A DNA stretch of 37,884 nucleotides from a virus, in IMG/VR virus record IMGVR_UViG_3300031576_000181, positions 1-37,884 of that record. The stretch is one strand, 5' to 3'. Shown here piece by piece: positions 22,129 through 28,993 of the stretch (position 1 is its first letter; the number at the start of each line of letters is the position of its first letter). The notes under the pieces were generated by a model, which was not told the origin of the DNA, did no database searches, and saw only the letters and a program-made list of their open reading frames with translations. Both the position numbers and the translations under genes were made by a program.

Positions 22129-22288
22129 GTTTCTCCTCCCTTTCTCGTTCAAGTTCCGAAAGCGATGCCGATAATTTCGATTGAAGGTCAGCATTGTTTC
22201 GGAGCTCTTCCCTCCGTTCCATTTCAAGCCACAAAATCATCCCCAAGCAGCACAAGAGGGTAATGCAGACGATGACTATTTCCGTCAC
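22013..22288 (-). CDS. Inner-membrane spanin-like (Rz-type) protein
   Basis: 91 residues from GTG 22288, a GTGA overlap with the endolysin stop; the ATG at 22351 lies inside that gene. One N-terminal membrane helix (IVIVCITLLCCLGMILWL) then a long charged coiled coil (NNADLQSKLSASLSELEREREEKRGLETTIDK), the inner-spanin layout. Position after the endolysin fits. The outer partner would be the overlapping gene downstream or one of the two lipoproteins. Confidence 0.6.
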   Translation of the reverse strand: MTEIVIVCITLLCCLGMILWLEMERREELRNNADLQSKLSASLSELEREREEKRGLETTIDKSHARFNELIRDAKSRRRGPGGSKGSGDSS

Positions 22289-22731
22289 GATCGAGATTCC
22301 ATGATTTTCTTGTCCGCCCACACGCCGAGACGCGGAAGATCGGCATGGCAATGCCCTAGTTTACGATAGAAGAAGAGCTCGCCCGGCCATTCGAAGGTGA
22401 TAAAGTCATAAACTTCTTGCATTCCACCTTCCGCTTCCGGAGATATCCAGTCAACGGCGGAGCCAATAAGATGCCCGGAGTTTGCGACTCCGCCGACGGC
22501 ATAGTTAAGTTCCGCATTCCGAATCCAGCTCGTTGGCTGGAAGGCACCGAACCGCGCCGTCACCGGCGCGACGAGGAATTTAGCCACCAAATACGCATGT
22601 TCTACTTGTTCGTCGGTGGGAACGATTTTAGATGCCATCAAGGGGAAAGAAGAGGATACGACGCATTTCCCAAGCGCAAACCCTGGAACGAGTTCGACGG
22701 TTCTCCAATCCTCGCGGATGAGGATATTCAT
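22285..22731 (-). CDS. Endolysin, M15-type D,D-carboxypeptidase/L-Ala-D-Glu peptidase
   Basis: 148 residues. Zinc-peptidase motifs of family M15: SGHLIGSAVDW (His about 87, Asp about 94) and a second His near 127-129 in GHCHADL. No signal sequence, so export would need a holin. It cuts peptide cross-links in the cell wall at lysis. It sits between a holin-like gene and an Rz-like gene. The usual H...D...H set is present. Confidence 0.75.
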   Translation of the reverse strand: MNILIREDWRTVELVPGFALGKCVVSSSFPLMASKIVPTDEQVEHAYLVAKFLVAPVTARFGAFQPTSWIRNAELNYAVGGVANSGHLIGSAVDWISPEAEGGMQEVYDFITFEWPGELFFYRKLGHCHADLPRLGVWADKKIMESRS

Positions 22732-23030
22732 CGCAGCCGTGCTCGAATGTCATCGCGAATGCGGTCGACGTCGCTCTTGATCTCTTTGCCGATCTCTATG
22801 CCACTTTCGAGCCGTTCTGACAGGCGCACCATTGCCATCGACATTTCTCGGTTAATTTGTGCGAGTTCGGAGAGATTCTCGTTGAGCTTGTCTAGCGCAC
22901 GCGCCATCACGCCGTCGTTCGCGCCGTCACGCTTTCGCATCGATCGAACGAAAAAGAAAACTTCACGAATTAAAATGGCGACCGCCGCGAGGATGGCGAC
23001 CGCCGCGACAGGATGGTTCAGCTGATCCAC
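22728..23030 (-). CDS. Holin-like membrane protein with coiled-coil tail
   Basis: About 100 residues from GTG 23030 (GGGGGG tract upstream). ATG 23132 is possible but overlaps the previous gene. One membrane helix (PVAAVAILAAVAILIREVFFFV), then a basic segment and a long helical region (LDKLNENLSELAQINREM, then MVRLSERLESGIEIGKEIK). This layout fits some phage holins or inner-membrane lysis proteins, and the endolysin follows with a four-base overlap. Start and role are moderate-confidence. Confidence 0.55.
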   Translation of the reverse strand: MDQLNHPVAAVAILAAVAILIREVFFFVRSMRKRDGANDGVMARALDKLNENLSELAQINREMSMAMVRLSERLESGIEIGKEIKSDVDRIRDDIRARLR

Positions 23031-23085
23031 GCCAACGCCCCCCACAACTGCATAGGAAAATCGTAGCGGTTCGGTGGCATAGACG

Positions 23086-23424
23086 TCAATCGATGTGCTG
23101 CAAGGCACGGGCGATCTTGATGAGGAGTTCACGAAGATCGACGTTTCCCAGCGTATCGAGCGCGTTTCGATATCTCGTTTTCAGTGCTTGCCTCGCAGAT
23201 ACGTCGGCGTCTCGTGCTGCCGTATCTACGGTCACCGAAAACAAGCCCCCGCCGAGATTCGTGACAATCCAATAGCCTGCGTCATCGGTGGGGAGATTAA
23301 CTCCTTCCTTCACGATCCACGTCGGAAACTGCGAATTTGCTAACGTATAATTCTGGTCTGGTCGATGTTCTGGCCGACAGTTCCGACCCGTCACTGAATC
23401 GTAATAAACGCGATAGAGCATCAC
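23086..23424 (-). CDS. Short protein with RVYYD...DQNY N-terminus (paralogue of 21114-21461)
   Basis: 112 residues. Opens LYRVYYDSVTGRNCRPEHRPDQNYT, resembling the gene at 21114-21461. The middle is beta-rich (AGYWIVTNLGGGLFSVTVD) and the end helical (SARQALKTRYRNALDTLGN). Overlaps the third member of the triplicated family by four bases. Likely an attachment or adapter unit for an appendage protein. Confidence 0.55.
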   Translation of the reverse strand: MMLYRVYYDSVTGRNCRPEHRPDQNYTLANSQFPTWIVKEGVNLPTDDAGYWIVTNLGGGLFSVTVDTAARDADVSARQALKTRYRNALDTLGNVDLRELLIKIARALQHID

Positions 23425-24158
23425 GCCCTCCCGAGAACAAGCAGATCGAGATCATTGTCCTGATATGTCGGCCCGCCGCCCGTATAGTAGCGGCTCGTGA
23501 ATCCAGTCGTCAGCTTTGCGGCGTACGCCAAGGTGAACTGCCCGCCGATCGGAATGTTATTCACAGGCGAGAGAAACACGGCGTAGTTGGCGTTCGCCAT
23601 GGCGGTGCTGAAAGTATAGTCGTAGACGCCGGCGGACGCACGCGAAACCGAGGCCAGGTTGAAATCGGCAAGAATCGATGGTGTCGCCGAGCCATCGACG
23701 TAAGCCCATGCCTTAACGATGTTGTCGCGATAGAGCGAGTTCGCGACTGGTGTCCCTGACGAACCGAGATCGCTGCCAAGGATTCGCGTGTATCCAGGTG
23801 ATCCGGAGATCGGAAGATAGAAGCGAATGAGTTCCGTTGTTCCATCGTCGGCGTAAAGCGAGATCTGATCGGTCCCGCTTTTCTTGATTCGATGGCCTTC
23901 GGAACCGAATTTTATTCCTTTATCTTCGGAATCAAGCGTGAGCGGATTCGTGCCATCACCCTCGATTGAGGCGGATGTCCCAATTCTCACTTTTCCATGA
24001 GTGAAGAAGATTCGATGCGATGCCGCCGCCGGATCTCCAAGAATATCTTCTGTCGCATAACGTAGATTGTTCTTTAGCGCGGTTTCGACGACGAATCCCC
24101 AAAAGTCATCGATGACGAAGGCCGCAACCGAGGTGTAGGAAAACGTCGGCGGCATCAC
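23421..24158 (-). CDS. Triplicated appendage protein, member C
   Basis: 245 residues. Belongs to a family of three tandem paralogues. Shared blocks: DDFWGF, NNLRYATEDILGDPA, HRIFFTHGKVRIG, SIEGDGTNPLTLDSEDKG, DLGSSGTPVAN, YRDNIVKAW and DFNLASVSR. The last 60 residues are divergent (aromatic/Gly-rich GGGPTYQDNDLDLLVLGR). Beta-rich, soluble and lacking signals, as expected of tail appendages. The divergent C-terminus may carry the binding surface. It starts with a GTGATG overlap (ATG at 24155 also possible). Confidence 0.65.
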   Translation of the reverse strand: MMPPTFSYTSVAAFVIDDFWGFVVETALKNNLRYATEDILGDPAAASHRIFFTHGKVRIGTSASIEGDGTNPLTLDSEDKGIKFGSEGHRIKKSGTDQISLYADDGTTELIRFYLPISGSPGYTRILGSDLGSSGTPVANSLYRDNIVKAWAYVDGSATPSILADFNLASVSRASAGVYDYTFSTAMANANYAVFLSPVNNIPIGGQFTLAYAAKLTTGFTSRYYTGGGPTYQDNDLDLLVLGRA

Positions 24159-24886
24159 TGGCTCCCGATCACGGCGACGGAATTATCGACGTCTTGATTA
24201 GTTCCAGCGTCGTCCGGGAATTCAATCCTGAATTGAGTCGTCGAGTGCGTCGTCATTTGGCGCGGATGGCGAAAGATGTCGCTGCCTGGATATTCTACAC
24301 TGGCGAGCACTGGATAGTCTGAATTCGCCATCGCCGTTGCCATCGTGTAAGTATAGGCCCCTTGGGCGTTTCTGGTGATGGACGAAAGATTGAAATCCTC
24401 ATCGATCGTCGGCGAAACGCCGCCCGTGATAGATCCCCATGCCTTGAGGATCGTCTCCCGCCAGATGCCATTCGCATCTGGAGTTCCTGAAGAGCCGAAA
24501 TCGGCTGCACGCGGCCCTATGTATGCCGCTCCTGACGTAGGAAGAAAGAAATCGAAATCCTGTCTCGTGCCAGCGTCGTCGAAAAACGAGATGATATCTG
24601 TTGTCGTGCGTTTGAGCGTCTGACCTTGTGACCCGATCTTCCAACCCTTATCTTCGGAATCGAGCGTGAGCGGATTCGTGCCATCGCCTTCAATAGAATA
24701 TGCATTCCCTATCCGCACCTTGCCTTGATTGAAGAGAACGCGGTGCCCATTCGCGCCTGGATTTCCGAGCTGATCCTCGATGAGATACTTCAGATTGGAG
24801 TTATATGTCGTCGCCGCCGCGAAACCCCACAGATCGTTAAGAACGAAGTCCTGGACGCGCTTGTATTCGTTCGCAGGTGCCATCAC
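24155..24886 (-). CDS. Triplicated appendage protein, member B
   Basis: 243 residues with the same core as A and C: NDLWGF, SNLKYLIEDQLGNPG, HRVLFNQGKVRIG, SIEGDGTNPLTLDSEDKG, DFGSSGTPDAN, WRETILKAW and DFNLSSITR. Its tail (FRIEFPDDAGTNQDVDNSVAVIGSQ) is unlike the other two. Overlaps both neighbours by four bases. No family name known; probably virion fibre or appendage. Confidence 0.65.
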   Translation of the reverse strand: MMAPANEYKRVQDFVLNDLWGFAAATTYNSNLKYLIEDQLGNPGANGHRVLFNQGKVRIGNAYSIEGDGTNPLTLDSEDKGWKIGSQGQTLKRTTTDIISFFDDAGTRQDFDFFLPTSGAAYIGPRAADFGSSGTPDANGIWRETILKAWGSITGGVSPTIDEDFNLSSITRNAQGAYTYTMATAMANSDYPVLASVEYPGSDIFRHPRQMTTHSTTQFRIEFPDDAGTNQDVDNSVAVIGSQ

Positions 24887-25620
24887 ATGCGCCCGAGGAT
24901 CATCATGTACACGCGATACGATCCGGCAACGGGGTTCGTGCGAACCCGGCCGCTGGTCGTCGCCTTGACTTCAAATCCGGCCTTGCGAAGGGAACCGCCA
25001 CCTGCGTCTCCATGAAGTGCGGCTCCCTGCCAATCTGCGCTGGAGAGCTCACGTGCGAACGTGAAATTCCAAGCGCCCTGAGCTTCGAATGTCGTAGAGG
25101 CGATGTTGAAATCGGCGGTGATCGTGAGATTTGAGCCATCATTCGGCGTCGCTAGCCCGTTCATCCACGCCTTCACCATGTTGTCTCTATACTGCGCATT
25201 GGCGAGCGGTGTGCCTGAGGAACCTAGATCCTCGCCTCGATCGATATAGGCGGGCGCGATGGAAGTGGGCAGAAGAAAGCGAATCACCTCGCGGTCCGAA
25301 AGTCCGGAGACTTTGCTGAACATGCCGAGGGCATTGTCAGCAGCAAACTTAAGGCCCGTGCCATCCGGGCCGATTTCGATTTTCTTATTCTCGGTATCCA
25401 TCGCCATCCGATTTGTGCCGTCGCCTTCGAGAGAAACCGTATCGTCGATTCGGACCTTTCCCATGTTGAAAAGAATTCGGTGATCGAATGACGCGGGATC
25501 GCCGAAGAGATCCTCCAGAACGTACCGAATATTGTCCTTCCGAATGTTTGCGCTTTGGTAGCCCCAGAGCTGATCTTGGATCGAATCTCCTAGGCCAACC
25601 TTGGAATACGTGAACGGCAT
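24883..25620 (-). CDS. Triplicated appendage protein, member A
   Basis: 245 residues, the most upstream and most diverged copy: DQLWGY, DNIRYVLEDLFGDPA, HRILFNMGKVRID, SLEGDGTN, DLGSSGTPLAN, YRDNMVKAW and DFNIAST. It ends in LGRM, close to the LGRA of C. Its start shares one base with the previous stop. The three-copy order A-B-C suggests repeated duplication rather than a single event. Confidence 0.65.
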   Translation of the reverse strand: MPFTYSKVGLGDSIQDQLWGYQSANIRKDNIRYVLEDLFGDPASFDHRILFNMGKVRIDDTVSLEGDGTNRMAMDTENKKIEIGPDGTGLKFAADNALGMFSKVSGLSDREVIRFLLPTSIAPAYIDRGEDLGSSGTPLANAQYRDNMVKAWMNGLATPNDGSNLTITADFNIASTTFEAQGAWNFTFARELSSADWQGAALHGDAGGGSLRKAGFEVKATTSGRVRTNPVAGSYRVYMMILGRM

Positions 25621-26027
25621 CAGGCCGCCGTCGCCGAGATCAGCATCCGAAGAATCCGCGTGATCAACGGAATCGCGCCAACCTCCCTCAGATAAGGATA
25701 TTCCTCCGTCGTGAGAACGTAGGTCGGACCGCCGTGATTGCGGAAGCGTCCCGTTACTTGCAGATTATTGTCCATCGCGAAGCGATCGAGCTTCACTATC
25801 ATGTGATTGATCGTCTCGCCGAGATTCATGCCCCCAAAATATTCTCCGATTTCCAGGAGACCATACTCTTTGGCTTTGGCTCGTGGATCGCCATCATCCG
25901 TCCAGACGATGGCATCCATCAGTTCAAAACCGTTCCGTCCGCGGACTACACTCATTGCCACCCATGAGTTGACGAGCGCGGCATCCTCCGGCGTCGAAAG
26001 CACGGACATATCGATGATCTTTTTCAT
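25620..26027 (-). CDS. Tail-tip associated protein of unknown function
   Basis: 135 residues. Starts by overlapping the large tail protein's stop. Contains ELMDAIVWTDDGDPRAKAKEYGLLEIGEYFGG and QVTGRFRNHGGPTYVLTTEEYPYLREVG. Soluble, alpha/beta. Probably an adapter between the tail tip and the triplicated appendages, inferred from location. Confidence 0.5.
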   Translation of the reverse strand: MKKIIDMSVLSTPEDAALVNSWVAMSVVRGRNGFELMDAIVWTDDGDPRAKAKEYGLLEIGEYFGGMNLGETINHMIVKLDRFAMDNNLQVTGRFRNHGGPTYVLTTEEYPYLREVGAIPLITRILRMLISATAA

Positions 26028-28087
26028 ACGAGCGTAAACCCAGCATCTCCGTTGGAGAACTTTCCCGTCGAGTTATTGGCGAGGTGCCCGTATTCCTTCT
26101 GCGCCGTCGTTGCGGTGATCCACGAGGGAATGATGTCGTAGGAAATCCCGCTTTCGTTCACCCACACGGTTTGAGCAGTTCGCACAGTGTCTGCGTCGAC
26201 AACATCCGTGATTTTCAAATGTTTTCGATTGCCTTCGTTCGTTGGGTTCTTGAGACGAATGATGTCGCCAACTGCAACGCCGGCGGTGATGAAGCTCGTC
26301 GCGCCCGTCGCGTTGATATCCGCTGAGCCATTGGTAACCGCCACAGTGCCGTTTGAGACACGTTCGCGGCGTGTCTCATCATCGAGGAAATACGCTCCCT
26401 CAATGATCGGGCTGATATCCCTACCACGAATTGCCGCAGAGAAGTCGGCTGGATTGAATACGATCGATTGGATCTGAAGTCGCCGATCTGTCCACGCCTG
26501 CCCGCTGGCGCCGTTAGCATGATTGATGCGGATCTGATCGCCGAGATCCGAGAGAATGGCCCGAAGTCCAGTGCGGAACGTCGCGTGTGCAACCGGCATC
26601 GAGAACTGAAAGAGAATGCGCGTCGCCACGTCATTTGATCCATTGGAGTCCGCATTCCACGGAAAATCGACGACGAGCGATCGTTCCCCATAGGTGGATA
26701 CCGACGCGGGTGTTGTCGCCTTTTTCTGACCAAAGAACGCGCGCGTTGCCCAATGATAATCAAAGGAGAACTCCACGGAATTGACGAGCTGCGCATCCTC
26801 GGCACCTTCGATCTGCGCCTCACGATCGATGGCCCAACTCCCACGAAGAATATCCCGGCCTTCATCGAAAAGCGGTGGGCTTGTGCCCGGAGGATATAAA
26901 CTCGGATCGAACAAAAAGGCCGCCACACGCCCATCTTTGGAGGTGTAAAGTGCGATATTGAACGATCGTGCAAACGCCGCGAGAACGCTGGCCGTTGTCG
27001 TCTTATCGACGTATCCACCTTTGACGTTATAAAAACGGCCATCGCAAATCTCACGCACAACCGCCATCGAATCGTCGTCCACCGATGGATTTCCGCAAAA
27101 GCTCGCTAGAAAGTCTTTGAGAACGTCGATGGGATTCACAAGTAACGTGCCCGTTCCAATCCCCGTCGATTCCTTGCCTTGTACGTTGGCGACGACCTCT
27201 CCCACAACGCCGCCGGTATCGACGACTTTGGATGTGAATTGGGCGTCCGTGAATTGGATATAGGCCATCCTGACGCCATTGATCGTGCCAGCCGGAAAGG
27301 CGGTGTAATCTGTGACAGATGTGAGGAGTGTTGATCCCAGAGTGGGGCGAATTGTATAGACCTCATTGATGGCTTTGATGGCATGTCGAGCCAAAAGGAA
27401 CTTCTTCGCGTTCGTCGTGTTGTCGACGTAGAGCGTCGGCCAGGCCCCTCGGTTTCGGTTGTCGTCATCGGACGTCACGGAATGCGTGCCGTAGCAGACC
27501 GATAGCGGGAGTCCGCGGTGTTTCTTCAACGCATTCGGAAATTTCACCGCATCGACAAATCCCGTGATGGGAAATTCCGGAAGATCGAGGAGGGAATCTT
27601 TCACGATGACGGACACACGAAACTCGTCGATTGAATACGCGTCGATCTTCCCGCGAAGGACCGTCATGTAGTCGGGATGCGATAGATTCGTCGTTCCGAC
27701 CTTAATCGTCACGCGTTTTCCCTTCCACGGCTCGGCGATTGATGAGTACACGCGGTCGCTATCGTTGATGACGATTTCGACCGACGAGACCTCGTAGATG
27801 CCTAGGTTTCGTTGGATCACGCGGCGGATCTCGCCGATCGATACAAGGCGCCCTTCGTAATAGGCGGTCGTAAAGCGCGCATCGAATCCAGCGATGAGAC
27901 TCAGCTGATTGTCAAATTCGATCTCGACGAGAACAACTGGACCAACGCCAAAACGCTTGAACTCTGCGGCGATCGTCGCCGATGTCCGCACGGGGAGATT
28001 CGGAATCACGCGGCCGTATTCCGGACGAATGAGTTGCGGCCCGGAGATTACGATGCGCGGAGATCGATTTTCAATCGGATTCGACAT
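26024..28087 (-). CDS. Large tail tip/baseplate hub-like protein
   Basis: 687 residues, the largest tail gene after the tape measure. N-terminal region VVLVEIEFDNQLSLIAGFDARFTT and YEVSSVEIVINDSDRVYSSI is typical of tail-tip proteins; a central part has SFCGNPSVDDDSMAVVREICDGRF and YVDKTTTASVLAAFARSFN, like hub proteins that bind fibres; a C-terminal part has DEGRDILRGSWAIDREAQIEGAEDAQ. No enzymatic motif is visible. It follows the distal tail gene, the usual place for the tip or hub. Confidence 0.65.
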   Translation of the reverse strand: MSNPIENRSPRIVISGPQLIRPEYGRVIPNLPVRTSATIAAEFKRFGVGPVVLVEIEFDNQLSLIAGFDARFTTAYYEGRLVSIGEIRRVIQRNLGIYEVSSVEIVINDSDRVYSSIAEPWKGKRVTIKVGTTNLSHPDYMTVLRGKIDAYSIDEFRVSVIVKDSLLDLPEFPITGFVDAVKFPNALKKHRGLPLSVCYGTHSVTSDDDNRNRGAWPTLYVDNTTNAKKFLLARHAIKAINEVYTIRPTLGSTLLTSVTDYTAFPAGTINGVRMAYIQFTDAQFTSKVVDTGGVVGEVVANVQGKESTGIGTGTLLVNPIDVLKDFLASFCGNPSVDDDSMAVVREICDGRFYNVKGGYVDKTTTASVLAAFARSFNIALYTSKDGRVAAFLFDPSLYPPGTSPPLFDEGRDILRGSWAIDREAQIEGAEDAQLVNSVEFSFDYHWATRAFFGQKKATTPASVSTYGERSLVVDFPWNADSNGSNDVATRILFQFSMPVAHATFRTGLRAILSDLGDQIRINHANGASGQAWTDRRLQIQSIVFNPADFSAAIRGRDISPIIEGAYFLDDETRRERVSNGTVAVTNGSADINATGATSFITAGVAVGDIIRLKNPTNEGNRKHLKITDVVDADTVRTAQTVWVNESGISYDIIPSWITATTAQKEYGHLANNSTGKFSNGDAGFTLV

Positions 28088-28090
28088 GGA

Positions 28091-28906
28091 TCACACGTCG
28101 GTCGGCAATGCAGTTCCCCGCGCTCCTTCGCGTAGCTGCAGCCGAACGACGTATGCCGTTGGCGTAGTGCGGACGATCTCCAGCTCAGAGGACATCCGGA
28201 CGAAAAAAGTCTCCGCTGGGCTCGCCGTATGGTCGTGAGTGAACACGAACGGATGACCTCCGGTCTTCGTGAACCGCTTGAGCTTCCGAAGAAGATCGCG
28301 TGTCGCTGCCGTCACCGAGTTGAACTCCAACGCGATTCGGCGAACGTCCTCGACGTCGCGAATATAGACATATTCGTGCAGCCATTCGGTCTCGTGCATG
28401 ACATTGGCGTCCGGAAATGTTTCCGTGTAGGGCAGTTCTGGATCTTGCTTTGAGGCGGCATCGATGCGGACGCCGATCACCCATTCGCCAATTTCATAGA
28501 AGCCATCGGGGTTGCTGATGTCACTAATAGAGAGCCGCCAATACCGCCTCGTCAAAGAGCCGAACTTATGAAAGAGGTTGTAATGCGGCGGGTCCTGGCC
28601 AAGGCCGGATACAACGACTGTGGAATCGAGATCGAGGACGGAGAAATCCGATAGCGCGCTCGCCTGCACCTTGATCGTCGCCGTGCTTCGGAAATTGACG
28701 TTGATTAGCGCTACTGTATCCACCGCAACTGCTGAGCCGAAATCATTCGCCACAGTATGAAGAGAAGAGGCATTCGCGGTACGAAATACTTTCGCTCCGT
28801 TTTCGTCGTAGAGATTCGCCTTCGGATACAGCGTCGATTCCGATGAGACCGTGACGGAGGCCTGCACGCTTCGGAGCTTGTTGTCGTAAAGGAATGACGC
28901 CGGCAT
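28091..28906 (-). CDS. Distal tail protein with discoidin-like N-terminal half
   Basis: 271 residues. The first half resembles F5/8-type or similar beta-sandwich (TLYPKANLYDENGAKVFRT, VDTVALINVNFRSTATIKVQAS, RYWRLSISDISNPDGFYEIGEW), which could bind sugars. The second half (EYVYIRDVEDVRRIALEFNSVTAATRDLL, GGHPFVFTHDH) is the typical tail-distal domain. Located directly after the tape measure, so probably distal tail (Dit-like) or equivalent. Confidence 0.6.
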   Translation of the reverse strand: MPASFLYDNKLRSVQASVTVSSESTLYPKANLYDENGAKVFRTANASSLHTVANDFGSAVAVDTVALINVNFRSTATIKVQASALSDFSVLDLDSTVVVSGLGQDPPHYNLFHKFGSLTRRYWRLSISDISNPDGFYEIGEWVIGVRIDAASKQDPELPYTETFPDANVMHETEWLHEYVYIRDVEDVRRIALEFNSVTAATRDLLRKLKRFTKTGGHPFVFTHDHTASPAETFFVRMSSELEIVRTTPTAYVVRLQLREGARGTALPTDV

Positions 28907-28993
28907 TCAGATCACCAGATACCAAAAGATGGCGACGGCGATGCCGAGAGACATTCCGACGAGGAAGAAGGAGGCGAGCCCGTCATCGATCAC
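28907..28993 (-). CDS. 28-residue single-span membrane microprotein
   Basis: GTG 28993 overlaps the tape-measure stop (GTGA), and the TGA is followed at once by the next gene's ATG. The 28 residues (VIDDGLASFFLVGMSLGIAV and a short end) are almost all membrane helix with an acidic start. The gap would otherwise be empty, and the fit at both ends argues for a real gene. Function unknown. Confidence 0.45.
   Translation of the reverse strand: MIDDGLASFFLVGMSLGIAVAIFWYLVI

Noticed and set aside
26215-27060. 281-residue minus-strand frame inside the tail hub gene
   Set aside because: Same strand, different frame of a strong gene; composition is Arg/Ser-rich and lacks a start signal.
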